A DNA stretch of 64,000 nucleotides from Burkholderia plantarii (GCF_001411805.1 NZ_CP007213.1:1426001-1490000), one strand, 5' to 3'; positions 17,750-26,817 are shown, numbered from the stretch's first letter. Made by a program: numbers and translations. Notes: generated by a model not told the origin, from the letters alone.

Positions 17750-19003
17750 TCATGCCGGCATGGCCGTCTCGGCATCGCGCGCGGCCGGCTTCGGCCGTGC
17801 CACGCCGGCCTCCACCATGCCGCGCAGGTCGAACCCGGAAGGATGCTGGTAGACGCGCAGCCCGAACTCGGGCAGCACGGCCAGCAGGTGATCGAAGATG
17901 TCGCCCTGGATCGACTCGTAGTCGAGCCAGGTGGTGGTGTCGGTGAAGCAGTAGAGTTCCAGCGGAATGCCCTCGGCCGTGGGCGGCAGCTGGCGTGCCA
18001 TGCAGGTCATGCCGCGATGGATGCGCGGGTGCCGCTGCAGGTAGTTGTCGCAATAGGCGCGGAACGTGCCGAGGTTGGTCAGCTGCCGGCGGTTGCCCAT
18101 CCATTCGCCGTCGGCGCCGAGCGAGTCGTTCCATTCGGCGAGCGTGTCGAGCTTGCCTTCCAGATAGGTCTTCAACAGCATGAAGCGTTCGAGCCGCTCG
18201 ATTTCCTCGTGCGCGAGGAAGCGCACGCTGGTCGCGTCGACGAACAGCGAGCGCTTGATGCGCCGGCCGCCCGATTCGGTCATGCCGCGCCAGTTCTGGT
18301 AGCTCTCGGTGATCAGCTTCCAGGTCGGAATCGTGATGATGGTGCGGTCGAAGTTCGACACCTTGACGGTGTTCAGCGTGATGTCGATCACGTCGCCGTC
18401 GGCGCCCGCGCTCGGCATCGTGATCCAGTCGCCGATCCGCAGCATGTCGTTCGACGAGAGCTGCACGCCGGCCACGAGGCCGAGGATGGTGTCCTTGAAG
18501 ATCAGCATCAGCACCGCCGACATCGCGCCGATCCCCGACAGCAGCAGCCCGATCTGCTTGCCGGTGACGGTGCCGATCACCACCAGCGTGGCGGTGATGA
18601 ACATCGCGAGCTTGACGAGCTGCATGGCGCCCTTGAGCGAGAGCGTCGGCCGCGTGCGGGTGGTGCGGTGCAGGTGCTCGACGGCGGACAGCACCGCGCT
18701 GACCAGCATCGTGACGAGGAACACGACGATCGCGAACAGCAGCTTGTCGACCAGCTGCGCGGCCGATTCGGGGAGGTTCGGGATGGTGCGCAAGCCGAGC
18801 TGGAACACCACGAACGGCACCAGCCGCGACAGCCACTTGAACGCGCCGAACTGGAACAGTACGTCGTCGAAGCGCGTCGGCGAGCGCTGCGCGAACTTCG
18901 CGACCACGCGGAACAGCAGGAAGCGCACGGCACCGCCGATCGCGCACGACACGGCCAGCAGGATCAGACAGCCGACGAGCGGCGAAAACCAGGATGCATT
19001 CAT
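17750..19003 (-). CDS. MscS-family mechanosensitive ion channel (YbdG-like)
   Basis: 417 residues. Five N-terminal transmembrane segments lead to the pore-lining helix (IGAMSAVLMLIFKDTILGLVAGVQL, about 180-204). The beta domain follows with MLRIGDWITM and GDVIDITLNTVKVSNFDRTIITIPTW. The long C-terminal domain with SLGADGEWMGNRRQLTNLGTFRAY is characteristic of the YbdG/MscM branch. These inner-membrane channels release solutes on hypo-osmotic shock. ATG 19003 begins MNASWF; the extra N-terminal residues in the longer frame are proline/arginine-rich and were discarded. The stop is about 90 bp from the convergent MFS gene. Confidence 0.9.
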   Translation of the reverse strand: MNASWFSPLVGCLILLAVSCAIGGAVRFLLFRVVAKFAQRSPTRFDDVLFQFGAFKWLSRLVPFVVFQLGLRTIPNLPESAAQLVDKLLFAIVVFLVTMLVSAVLSAVEHLHRTTRTRPTLSLKGAMQLVKLAMFITATLVVIGTVTGKQIGLLLSGIGAMSAVLMLIFKDTILGLVAGVQLSSNDMLRIGDWITMPSAGADGDVIDITLNTVKVSNFDRTIITIPTWKLITESYQNWRGMTESGGRRIKRSLFVDATSVRFLAHEEIERLERFMLLKTYLEGKLDTLAEWNDSLGADGEWMGNRRQLTNLGTFRAYCDNYLQRHPRIHRGMTCMARQLPPTAEGIPLELYCFTDTTTWLDYESIQGDIFDHLLAVLPEFGLRVYQHPSGFDLRGMVEAGVARPKPAARDAETAMPA

Positions 19004-19332
19004 TGACTTGCTATCGAAACGGATGAAACGGACAGGACGGACGCAGCGCACCGGGCCACGCGGGCGCGGTGGCGGCGGCGAAGGGTATCCGTAATCGACC
19101 GCGCGGGCGTCCGCAAGGTTCCGGCTCATCTTTCGAAACGCCGATGCCGCCGGTGTTGTCGCCGCCGCGCCGGTTGCGCCGGCCGTGTGCGGCCCGCGAT
19201 CCTACCCGGTTTTTCGGCGCGGCTTGCCGGGGCGGCGGGAAGCGAATGGGCGTCCGGCGAATCGGGGGGAGGCGGCGGCATCCGGCAGCACGAGCCGCGC
19301 GGTCCGGGACCGCCCGCCGCCTCGAGCGTTGC
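19004..19332. other. Intergenic, no gene supported
   Basis: 329 bp between the 5' end of the channel gene and the 3' end of the esterase gene. It should carry the channel promoter. The short frames in it are arginine-rich with no recognisable fold. Confidence 0.35.
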
Positions 19333-20469
19333 TTACTTCACGCAGTCGAGCGCGTAGCCGAGCGCCGGCGCCAGCAACCGGCGCCAGACGTCCCAGGTGT
19401 GGCCGCCGTCGACGATGCGCAGCTCGGCCGGGCTTCTCGCGCGCCGCAGGCTGGTGTAGAGCGTGCTCGATTCGGCCTGGATCGACAGATCGTCGTCGCC
19501 GGCCGCGATGAATACCGGCACGCGCCACGCTTGCGCGAGATAGTCGCGCAGCAACGGCGGATAGTTCAGCGCGTGCCAGACCTGCGGGTCGAACCGGTGG
19601 TCGCCGAACACGCCCACATAGCGCGCGGCCGAGCCCGGCGGCGGCTCGTCGGCGTAGATCGCCGGGCTCAGCAGCAGCGCGCCGCAGAACCGGTCCGGCG
19701 CCATCAGCGCGAAGCGCAGCGCGCCGTAGCCGCCCATCGACACGCCGCCGATCGTACGGCCCGCGCGCTGGTTCGATACCGCGTAATGGGCCTCGACGTC
19801 GGGCAGCAGATCCTCGAGGAACGCCGTCTGCATCGGTTCCTTGCGATCGACGTACCAGTCGGTGCCGGCCTGCGGCATGACGATCACCACCGGTGCGATT
19901 TCGTGCCGCGCGATCAGCGCGTCGGCGGTCAGTTGCAGGCGGCCCTGCGTGATCCAGTCGTTCGCGTTGGCGGCGTTGCCGTGCAGCAGGTACAGCACCG
20001 GATGGCGTGGCCCGTCGTCGCGATAGCCGGGCGGCAGATAGACCGTGTACGACCAGTCGCGTTGCAGCGTCGCCGAGCGGAACGTGCGCGTGACGATGCT
20101 GCTGCCGGGCGGCGCGAGCGCGCCGAGGCGCGTGGCCGCGCGCGGCGCGGGTGCGTTGCCGGCGGCGTTGGCGTGCGCCGGCGCGGGGCGCAGCGCGGCG
20201 AGGGCGATCAGCACGATGAGCACGCGTGACGCGGTGGCCGGCGTGGGCCGCAAGGCGCGCCACGTCCCGGCGCCGGCGCGCGCGATCAGGATCCGGCGAC
20301 GCACGGCACGCAGCAGCGCGGCGCGGCGAGCCCGGGCGGCTCGCCGCGCGATGTCGGAACCGCCGCCCCGCGCCTCGGGCGTCGGCGCCGCCGCGACGCG
20401 CGCGCGCTCGGGCCCGGGCGTGCGGCGCGCCGCGCCGCGACGCGGGAAAGGAATGCGCATGAAAGCCAT
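19333..20469 (-). CDS. Esterase D/antigen-85-like alpha/beta hydrolase, exported
   Basis: 378 residues. The first ~80 residues are unusually arginine/alanine-rich, followed by a hydrophobic stretch (SRVLIVLIALAALRPAPAHA) that fits a signal anchor or a late signal peptide; the true start may be an internal codon. The catalytic domain has YLLHGNAANANDW, the nucleophile elbow G-G-V-S-M-G-G-Y-G, an acidic AAGDDDLSIQ and the histidine in VDGGHTWDVW. It resembles the putative esterase family (PF00756) of acyl- or glycan-ester hydrolases. It starts 12 bp after opgC and is almost certainly co-transcribed with it, suggesting an envelope-glycan role. Confidence 0.8.
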   Translation of the reverse strand: MAFMRIPFPRRGAARRTPGPERARVAAAPTPEARGGGSDIARRAARARRAALLRAVRRRILIARAGAGTWRALRPTPATASRVLIVLIALAALRPAPAHANAAGNAPAPRAATRLGALAPPGSSIVTRTFRSATLQRDWSYTVYLPPGYRDDGPRHPVLYLLHGNAANANDWITQGRLQLTADALIARHEIAPVVIVMPQAGTDWYVDRKEPMQTAFLEDLLPDVEAHYAVSNQRAGRTIGGVSMGGYGALRFALMAPDRFCGALLLSPAIYADEPPPGSAARYVGVFGDHRFDPQVWHALNYPPLLRDYLAQAWRVPVFIAAGDDDLSIQAESSTLYTSLRRARSPAELRIVDGGHTWDVWRRLLAPALGYALDCVK

Positions 20470-20481
20470 CGCCGCCGCCGC

Positions 20482-21588
20482 TCAGTGCCGCGAGCCGAGG
20501 AACGGCAGCCGCGCGGCGAGCGGGCCGTAGAGCTTCGCGACCAGATAGAGCAGGCCGATCGCGACGGCATCGGCGGTCAGGCCGAGCGGCACGTCGAGGT
20601 AGCCGTCGGTCTCCCAGTAGAGCACCGAGTCCACCGACAGCGAGATCGCCGTGCCCGCCACGAAGCAGAGCAGCCCCTGGCGGCCGATCGTGCCGATCCA
20701 CGGCAGCATGCTCGCCACCTTGTGCATCCAGCCGAGGTGGACCAGCTTGGCCGCGAGCCAGGCGATCGCGAGGAAATTGACGAGCCGCAGCGGGCCGAGG
20801 TTCTGCTTGATCGCCGGATCGGTCGGGAACGGCTCGATGCGCAGCCGGTAATAGGCGCCCGCCGCGACCACGGCCACCGCCAGCGCCGTCACCACCACGC
20901 CGCGCGGCTGCCGCGACAGCGACGCGTAGACCGGCTGGCAGCGCGACAGCGCCCCGAGCACGAACAGGAACTGCCACGCGAACGGGTTGAAATCCCACGG
21001 CATGCCGTCCACGGCCGGCAGGTAGCCGGCGATGCGTCGCGCCGACAGCCAGGCCAGCAGGCTGACGGCCAGCAGCAGCCACGGCTTGTCGCGCGCGAGC
21101 GGCAGCGCCAGCGGCACCAGCGCCGCGAAGAACGCGTACATCGGCAGCACCGAGGCCAGATAAGGCTGGCGGCGGAACAGCAGGATGTCGCGCAGCGCCG
21201 CGAACGGGCGGTGCATGAGCCCTTCGAGGTCGTTGGTCGGCATGTTCGGGCCGTCGATCGCGAGCGCGCCGAGCACCGCCGTGATCAGCAGCATCAGCCC
21301 GGCCGTGATCAGGAACGCGCGGTAGATCTCGAACGCGCGGCGGATGAAGCGCTGCCGCGCGACCGCTTCCGTCTGCCGTTCGGCCAGCGAGTTGTAGGCG
21401 ATCGCGGTGGCGAAGCCGCCGAGGAACACGAACACCTCGGCCGCGTCGCAGAGCGCGTAGGCGTGCAGCGTCACGCGCGACAGGATGCTGCCGCCGATAT
21501 GGTCGACCATGATCACGAGCAGCACCAGCCCGCGAAAGAAGTCGAGCTCGGCGAACCGGCCGGGCCGGCTGGCCGGCGGCGTGCTCAT
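20482..21588 (-). CDS. opgC: OpgC-family membrane acyltransferase
   Basis: 368 residues with about ten transmembrane helices. The N-terminus RFAELDFFRGLVLLVIMVDHIG is the OpgC/acyltransferase-3-like signature, and the LSRVTLHAYALCDAAEVFVFLGGF segment follows. The family succinylates osmoregulated periplasmic glucans or related polysaccharides. ATG 21588 is used because the frame upstream is low-complexity and lacks membrane segments. The esterase gene follows by 12 bp, so the pair may modify and de-modify the same envelope glycan (inference). Confidence 0.88.
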   Translation of the reverse strand: MSTPPASRPGRFAELDFFRGLVLLVIMVDHIGGSILSRVTLHAYALCDAAEVFVFLGGFATAIAYNSLAERQTEAVARQRFIRRAFEIYRAFLITAGLMLLITAVLGALAIDGPNMPTNDLEGLMHRPFAALRDILLFRRQPYLASVLPMYAFFAALVPLALPLARDKPWLLLAVSLLAWLSARRIAGYLPAVDGMPWDFNPFAWQFLFVLGALSRCQPVYASLSRQPRGVVVTALAVAVVAAGAYYRLRIEPFPTDPAIKQNLGPLRLVNFLAIAWLAAKLVHLGWMHKVASMLPWIGTIGRQGLLCFVAGTAISLSVDSVLYWETDGYLDVPLGLTADAVAIGLLYLVAKLYGPLAARLPFLGSRH

Positions 21589-22418
21589 GCGGGGCGGCGC
21601 CGGGCGGCGCGCGACGGACGAGCGAAGCGGAGCGCGACGGCGGCGCGGCGCGGCGGAAAAATCGGCATGAAGCGGGTGGCGGGGAGCGGAAACGGACGTG
21701 ATTGTGCCACCGCCGGGGCGGCGTCTGCAGATCGGGCGGTGGTGTGGCGGTGGCATGGGCCGGGCGCGCGTGCGCGGCGGTGCGCGGAAGCCGTGCCGGA
21801 GCGATGATCAGGCCGCGGTCGGGCAACGTTCAGACGGCGATCGGGAGCGGGTTGGGCGGTGATCGATGATCGGGCGGCGATTGGACGGCAAGGCGCGGCG
21901 GTCGCCGGCGGTCGCGGCAGCCGGCGGCATGGTGGCCGGCCGCCACCATGCCGGTGCCGGGGCCGGTGCCGGGGCGTCGATGCGTCGCGCGAACGCAGCC
22001 GTCGGTGCGGCGGTCAACCACCCGGCCACCCGGCCACCCGGCCACCCCGGCCACCCCGGCCACCCCGGCCACCCCGGCCACCCCGGCCACCCCGGCGGCA
22101 CGCGGCCGGCACCTGCCTGGCCGCGGCAAGCCGGCCGCGCGGGCCGTGACGTGTTGCCGGCTTGACGGCGCCCAATTCGGTGCATGGCAAGTTGGCAATA
22201 CGCAACGGCCCCGACCGGCCGTTCGAACGACATGGACGGCGCCATCGCACCGTGACACACTTCCCGATCATTGATGGCGCCGCCGCATTGCCGATCGCCT
22301 CTCGCCGATCGCGTCGTGGCCGGCCGCCCGATTTCCCGATTTTCGAGGTCCGACGGACGGAGCCGCGCCGAGCGGTCCGCCGCGCGGTGCCAGTTTTCCG
22401 GTTCGGAGACTGTCGACG
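21589..22418. other. Long divergent intergenic region upstream of the porin
   Basis: 830 bp between opgC (leftward) and the porin (rightward), containing a tandem repeat at 22018-22095. Open frames exist on both strands, but their products are low-complexity proline/glycine/histidine strings. Repeated CGATCGG/CGATGATC-like motifs occur around 21800-21880. TTGACG (22157-22162) is a possible -35 of the porin promoter, but no good -10 was seen. Confidence 0.4.
22018..22095. repeat. Short tandem repeat, CCACCCGG / CCACCCCGG
   Basis: Three perfect copies of the 8-mer CCACCCGG (22018-22041) are followed by six perfect copies of the 9-mer CCACCCCGG (22042-22095). The uninterrupted homogeneity and the step from 8 to 9 bp point to replication slippage, so copy number is likely to vary between strains. 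It is 324 bp upstream of the porin ATG. Confidence 0.9.
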
Positions 22419-23573
22419 ATGAACAAGCACCTGCTGCCCGCCGCCGTCGCCATGGCGATGGCGGCGCCCGTCTTCGCACAGACCAGCGTCACGCTGTACG
22501 GCGTGATCGACGAAGGCTTCAACTACACCAGCAACGTCGGCGTCAACGGGACCAACCACAGCGTCTACGCGCTCGCGAGCGGCTATGCGCAGCGCAGCAG
22601 CTGGGGCCTGCGCGGTGCCGAAGACCTGGGCGGCGGGCTGAAGGCGATCTTCACGCTGGAAAGCGGTTTCGACGTCAACAACGGCAGCCTTTCCAACGGC
22701 GGCCGGCTGTTCGGGCGCCAGGCATTCGTCGGGCTCACGCACGCGCAGTACGGCGCGCTGACGCTGGGCCGGCAATACGACTCGGTGGTCGACTATCTCG
22801 CGCCGCTGACGGCCGCCGGCAGCTGGGGCGGCATGCTGATGTCGCATCCGTTCGACAACGACAACGTCGACAACACCGCGCGCGCCAACAACAGCGTCAA
22901 GTATGCGAGCCCCGATTTCGGCGGGCTCACGTTCGGCGGCGCGTACAGCTTCAGCAACGGCACCGGCTTCGCGAACAACCGCGAGTACAGCGCCGGCGCG
23001 CAGTACGCGTTCGGCGGCCTGCAGGTGGGCGCGGCCTACCTCGAGGCCGACAACCCGGGCCGCACCGCCGACGGCGCGGCCGCCGCCGGCGACACGAACT
23101 TCGTCGCCGACCGGATGCGGACCTTCGGCGGCGGCGTGAACTACACGTTCGGCGGCGCGACCGTCGGCTTCGTCTATACGAAGACCGACCTGAAGAACCC
23201 GGTGGCCACCGTCTACCTGCCGGCCAGCACGCTGTCCGGGCTCGGCCTGACGGCCACCCGGTTCGACAACTTCGAGGTCAACGGCAAGTACCAGCTCACG
23301 CCGGCGTTTTTCATGGGCGCGCAATACACCTACACGAGCGGCACGTTCGATACCGCCGACGGCGGGGCGAAGCCGCATTACCACACGATCGGGCTGATGG
23401 CCGACTACAGCCTCTCCAAGCAGACCGACGTCTACCTGCAGGGTGCCTGGCAGCGCGTGGGCGGCGACCATGCCGGCAGCGTCGTCGACGGCGGTTATCT
23501 GGTCGGCACCGACGGGCCGTCCGCCACGTCGAGCCAGTTCTCGGTGCGCGCCGCGATCCGGCACAAGTTCTGA
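22419..23573 (+). CDS. Gram-negative porin (Burkholderia trimeric type)
   Basis: 384 residues. A signal peptide (MNKHLLPAAVAMAMAAPVFA) is followed by QTSVTLYGVIDEGFNYTSN, the usual first strand of betaproteobacterial porins. Other hallmarks are GLRGAEDLGGGLKAIFTLESGF, FGRQAFVGL, GALTLGRQYDS and a C-terminal VRAAIRHKF ending in phenylalanine, the outer-membrane insertion signal. It forms a 16-stranded diffusion pore in the outer membrane. It is monocistronic, with a strong terminator downstream. Confidence 0.93.
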   Translation: MNKHLLPAAVAMAMAAPVFAQTSVTLYGVIDEGFNYTSNVGVNGTNHSVYALASGYAQRSSWGLRGAEDLGGGLKAIFTLESGFDVNNGSLSNGGRLFGRQAFVGLTHAQYGALTLGRQYDSVVDYLAPLTAAGSWGGMLMSHPFDNDNVDNTARANNSVKYASPDFGGLTFGGAYSFSNGTGFANNREYSAGAQYAFGGLQVGAAYLEADNPGRTADGAAAAGDTNFVADRMRTFGGGVNYTFGGATVGFVYTKTDLKNPVATVYLPASTLSGLGLTATRFDNFEVNGKYQLTPAFFMGAQYTYTSGTFDTADGGAKPHYHTIGLMADYSLSKQTDVYLQGAWQRVGGDHAGSVVDGGYLVGTDGPSATSSQFSVRAAIRHKF

Positions 23574-23601
23574 TCCGCGCGGCGGGATCCCCCCGGCCCG
23601 C

Positions 23602-23632
23602 GCGGCCGGGGCGGGCATGCCGGCCGCTTTTT
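23602..23632 (+). terminator. Rho-independent terminator of the porin gene
   Basis: A perfect 8-bp stem (GCGGCCGG at 23602-23609, CCGGCCGC at 23620-23627) with a 10-nt loop is immediately followed by TTTTT, starting 28 bp after the porin stop codon. Confidence 0.85.
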
Positions 23633-23882
23633 CCCGATTTCGTTTCGCCTGAAGGCGCGTGCGCCCGCATTCGCTCGACGCGCTTTTTCGAGCAATAAGC
23701 AACTAACGGTCTAGCCAAACCAATACCGTCGACGCCGCTGCGCGGCGGCCACCCCGTCCACAGGAGCGAGGCCCGGCCGGCCCGCCTGAGTCGGACTCAG
23801 GTAAAGCCAGATGGCGCGAAGCCGCACCGGCCGGCACCATCGCCGCGGTTCCCGTTTCCACTTCTCTTACCGGAATTTCGTC
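23633..23882. other. Intergenic, no gene supported
   Basis: Spacer between the porin terminator and the TauE exporter. A GAGTCGGACTC palindrome (23788-23798) is the only compact dyad noticed. No ORF is supported. Confidence 0.35.
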
Positions 23883-24632
23883 ATGGATTCGTCTGGCTCG
23901 ACGGCGGCCATCGTCGTCGTGGTGTTCGCGCTGGCCGGCGTCGTGAAGGGCATGGTCGGGCTCGGGCTGCCCACCATCGCAATGGGGCTGCTGACGCTGG
24001 CGATGCCGCCGGCCGCCGCCGCGAGCCTGCTGGTCGTGCCTTCGCTCGTCACCAACGTCTGGCAGCTGGTGCGCGGCCCGGCGTTTGGCGCGCTCGCGCG
24101 ACGGCTGTGGGCGCTGCTGACCGGGATCGTCGTCGGCACCTTCGCGGGCGGCCTGCCGTCGCTGGTCCACGCGGCGCCCTGGACGCGCGTCGCGCTCGGC
24201 GCCGTGGTCGCGCTGTACGGCGCCTGGGGCCTGGCCGCCGCGCGCCTGCCCGCACCGGGGCGCCGGGAGCGCTGGCTGTCGCCGCTGGTCGGCTACCTGA
24301 CGGGCGCCGTGACCGCCGCCACCGGCGTGTTCGTGATCCCGGCCGTGCCGTATCTGCAGGCGCTGCGCCTCGACAAGGAGCAGCTCGTGCAGGCGCTCGG
24401 CCTGTCGTTCACGGTCTCGACGCTCGCGCTCGCCGCGCAGCTTGCATTGACGTCGGGATGGCAGCCGGTCGACGTCGGGATGTCGGCGCTCGCGCTCGTG
24501 CCGGCGCTGGTCGGGATGGCGGGCGGGACGGTGCTGCGCAAGGTGGTGGGCGAATCCACGTTCCGGCGCGTGTTCTTCGCCGGTCTCGTCGCGCTCGGGC
24601 TCTACATGGCCGTGGGATCGACGCAGGGCTGA
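23883..24632 (+). CDS. TauE/SafE-family anion exporter
   Basis: 249 residues with about eight transmembrane segments arranged as two similar halves, as in the TauE/SafE (DUF81) family. Characteristic stretches are VVFALAGVVKGMVGLGLPTIAMGLL near the N-terminus and PLVGYLTGAVTAATGVFVIPAVPYL at the start of the second half. Family members export sulfite, sulfoacetate or related anions during taurine/sulfonate breakdown. ATG 23883 (MDSSGS) starts just before helix 1. The MocR regulator lies 204 bp downstream on the same strand. Confidence 0.87.
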   Translation: MDSSGSTAAIVVVVFALAGVVKGMVGLGLPTIAMGLLTLAMPPAAAASLLVVPSLVTNVWQLVRGPAFGALARRLWALLTGIVVGTFAGGLPSLVHAAPWTRVALGAVVALYGAWGLAAARLPAPGRRERWLSPLVGYLTGAVTAATGVFVIPAVPYLQALRLDKEQLVQALGLSFTVSTLALAAQLALTSGWQPVDVGMSALALVPALVGMAGGTVLRKVVGESTFRRVFFAGLVALGLYMAVGSTQG

Positions 24633-24836
24633 GCGACAGTGATTCCGGTGTTCGCTCCGGGGCGTGACGGCCGTGCGTCCTGGCGGAGCGACCCGGTGAA
24701 TCGTCCCGGCGATGCGTTCCCGCCAGCCGTCCTTGCCGCGCCGCCGAAAAGCCCGCATCCTTGAGCCGCGCTCGCGTGTCGCGAGCGATTTCATTTCCGG
24801 CCGGCGAGACGCCGCCCGGTGGCCGGGCCGCGATCC

Positions 24837-26267
24837 ATGGGTTTTCAGTCGAACGTTTTGCATCTGATGCTGGCCGAGCGCCTGTCGGACGAGATCGGGC
24901 AGGGGCTCTGGGCACCGGGGCAGCGCCTGCCTTCTGTGCGTGAACTGGGCCGCAGCCACGCCGTCAGCGTGACCACGGTACTGGCCGCCTATCGCACGCT
25001 GGAAGACCGCCGCCTGATCGAGAGCCGTCCGAAGAAGGGCTATTTCGTGCGCGGCCCGGCGAGCCGGCAGACTCCTCGCAAATCCGCCATGGATGCCGCC
25101 GGGCCGGCCGCCGGCCTCACGCCCGGCCCGCTCGACCCCGATGCCTTGACGAGCATGGAAGGTCGGCCCGACGTCGTGTCGTTCGGCACCGCGCTGTGCG
25201 GCGACGCGCTGTTTCCCGTCGAGGCGCTCGCGCGGGCGATCGCCTCGACGGCGCGCCGCCACAGCGGGCTGCTGGCCGCCGTGTCGTTCTCGCCCGGCGC
25301 GCCGCGGCTGCGCGAGAGCATCGCGTCGCACGCCGCCAACTGGAACTGCCATCTCGCGCCCGACGAAGTGCTCGTCACGAACGGCTGCGTCGAGGCATTC
25401 GGCCTCTGCCTGCAGACCGTGGCGAAGCCCGGCGAGGCGGTGATCGTCGAGTCGCCCGCCTATTACGGCTATCTGTCGACGCTCGCGCAACTCGGCATGC
25501 GGCCGCTGCCGGTGCGTTTCCAGGACCGCGAGGCGGCGGCCATCGACGAGATCGAACGGCTCGCGCGCGAGCACCGGATCGGCGCGTGCCTGCTGGCGAC
25601 GGCCGTCAGCAACCCGAGCGGCGCGAGCCTCGGCGACGCGACGCGCGCGGCGCTGGTCGAGCGGCTCGATGCACTGGCGATTCCGCTGATCGAGGACGCG
25701 ACCTTCAGCGACCTGCACGTCGATGCGGTGCAGCGCGCCGCGAAATCGTATGACCGCTCGGGCAACGTGCTGCTGTGCAGTTCGCTGTCGAAGACGCTCG
25801 CGCCGGGGTTGCGGCTCGGCTGGGTCAGCGGCGGCCGGCATCATCGCGCGCTCGTCGAGCTGAAGCGCACCATGAGCATCGGGCAGCCGCTGGTCATCCA
25901 GGAAGCCGTCGGGCAGTTCCTGCACGGCGGCGGCTACCGGCACCATCTGCGACGTCTGCGGAGCCGATGCCGCGCGCAGGTGGACGAGACGCTCGCCCAC
26001 CTGCGCGGCTGCGTGCCGCCCGGCACGTCGCTGCGCGAGCCGGACGGCGGCTATCTGCTGTGGATGGGCCTGCCGCCGGGCGTCTCGGCCGACGCACTCG
26101 CGCGGCGTGCCTACGCGCAAGGCATCGCGGTGGCGCCGGGCACGCTGTTCTCTCCCGATCGCGACTACGACGACCATCTGCGGCTCAATTGCGGCTACCC
26201 GCTCGACGAGCGCCGTCGCGTCGCGCTGACCCGGCTCGGCGAATGGATCGGCGACGCGGCTCGTTAG
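24837..26267 (+). CDS. MocR-type regulator (GntR winged helix fused to aminotransferase fold)
   Basis: 476 residues. An N-terminal GntR winged helix (about 8-75, with LAERLSDEIGQGLWAPGQRLPSVRELG and SVTTVLAAYRTLEDRRLIESRPKKGYFV) is fused to a class-I aminotransferase domain. The PLP lysine is in CSSLSKTLAPGLRLGWV, and ATAVSNPSGASLGD is the cofactor-ring region. Such proteins are usually regulators that sense PLP or amino compounds; TauR (taurine) and GabR are examples. Its position after a TauE-type exporter suggests control of sulfonate/taurine metabolism (inference). ATG 24837 is preferred over an in-frame GTG at 24819. Confidence 0.88.
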   Translation: MGFQSNVLHLMLAERLSDEIGQGLWAPGQRLPSVRELGRSHAVSVTTVLAAYRTLEDRRLIESRPKKGYFVRGPASRQTPRKSAMDAAGPAAGLTPGPLDPDALTSMEGRPDVVSFGTALCGDALFPVEALARAIASTARRHSGLLAAVSFSPGAPRLRESIASHAANWNCHLAPDEVLVTNGCVEAFGLCLQTVAKPGEAVIVESPAYYGYLSTLAQLGMRPLPVRFQDREAAAIDEIERLAREHRIGACLLATAVSNPSGASLGDATRAALVERLDALAIPLIEDATFSDLHVDAVQRAAKSYDRSGNVLLCSSLSKTLAPGLRLGWVSGGRHHRALVELKRTMSIGQPLVIQEAVGQFLHGGGYRHHLRRLRSRCRAQVDETLAHLRGCVPPGTSLREPDGGYLLWMGLPPGVSADALARRAYAQGIAVAPGTLFSPDRDYDDHLRLNCGYPLDERRRVALTRLGEWIGDAAR

Positions 26268-26451
26268 TCGAGCCGTCCGCGCGAACGATCGAGGTGGTCG
26301 TGCAGCGCGGGTGACTCATATGTGATGTGGAGCGCATCACGGCCGAAAGCCCAACCAGTCAAAACGAAACGTATTTCGTAGTATTTCGATTGTGCAAAGA
26401 TAAGAAACAGTTAGTATTTCGTCCGTAAATTCTGACAATTCAATTTCAACA
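26268..26451. other. AT-rich left flank of the pilus island
   Basis: After about 26330 the sequence turns abruptly AT-rich. It contains three copies of GTATTTCG (26371, 26381, 26414); the first two are exactly 10 bp apart, and the first forms an inverted repeat CGAAA-CGTA-TTTCG with the bases before it. No ORF, integrase or attachment-site duplication was recognised. This is the apparent left boundary of the acquired segment. Confidence 0.5.
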
Positions 26452-26817
26452 TCATTCCATTTCATTTAATTGAAAATGGAACGATGGGCAATGCGCGGGT
26501 GAATGTGAGGGGTTGAATGCCAGCTGATCGATATCTGCGTCAATAAAGTGCGGCGAACAATCGATATTCATATGAGGTGGATCAAAGGACGTAGAGCTCA
26601 ATCGGGCAAAACTTTCTAATTGAAAGATAACGCTGTCGGCAGAAACACTGTGAGGTGATTTTGATGTTGCTTTCTCTCGATTCCCTTCATCAACTTTCTT
26701 CCCGGCTCCGGGTGCTGCCACTCGATTCGTCGACTTGGCATCAAGCCACTCGTCCGAGCCGCGTGTCTCCATAAAAATCTGATTCGCTGCGGCCGCTGCG
26801 AAATCAGTCATATCCAT
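26452..26817 (-). CDS. Hypothetical protein divergent from the pilus operon
   Basis: 121 residues, no recognised family, signal peptide or membrane segment. The composition is mixed and plausible for a soluble protein (MDMTDFAAAAANQIFMETRG at the N-terminus), rich in Ser, Asp and His, and unlike the arginine-rich shadow frames elsewhere. A GGAG lies about 13 bases upstream, rather far. The last codons overlap a dyad (26455-26481) that could be a terminator. It faces away from the pilin gene, where a regulator might be expected, but no helix-turn-helix is visible. Possibly a real island gene, possibly chance. Confidence 0.4.
   Translation of the reverse strand: MDMTDFAAAAANQIFMETRGSDEWLDAKSTNRVAAPGAGKKVDEGNREKATSKSPHSVSADSVIFQLESFARLSSTSFDPPHMNIDCSPHFIDADIDQLAFNPSHSPAHCPSFHFQLNEME
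26455..26481. terminator. AT-rich dyad near the left end of the pilus island
   Basis: TTCCATTTC (26455-26463) and GAAAATGGAA (26472-26481) pair with one bulged base around an 8-nt AT loop. The arms flanked by A/T runs could terminate leftward transcription. It lies in the last codons of the hypothetical ORF, which is a reason to be cautious about one or other call. Confidence 0.4.

Noticed and set aside
22018..22095. Tandem repeat considered as a CRISPR array or regulatory iteron array
   Set aside because: Units are 8-9 bp with no spacers, so it is not CRISPR; no replication genes are nearby to support iterons.
23703..26177. An 824-codon open frame on the minus strand
   Set aside because: Antisense to the TauE exporter and MocR genes, which have clear domains; its product is His/Arg/Gln-rich without a fold. 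A high-GC shadow.
26268..26340. Search for the missing C-terminal part of the PhzF gene at the left end of the island
   Set aside because: The leftward frames here give only a few codons and no PhzF-like sequence, so a simple insertion that split the gene is not supported.
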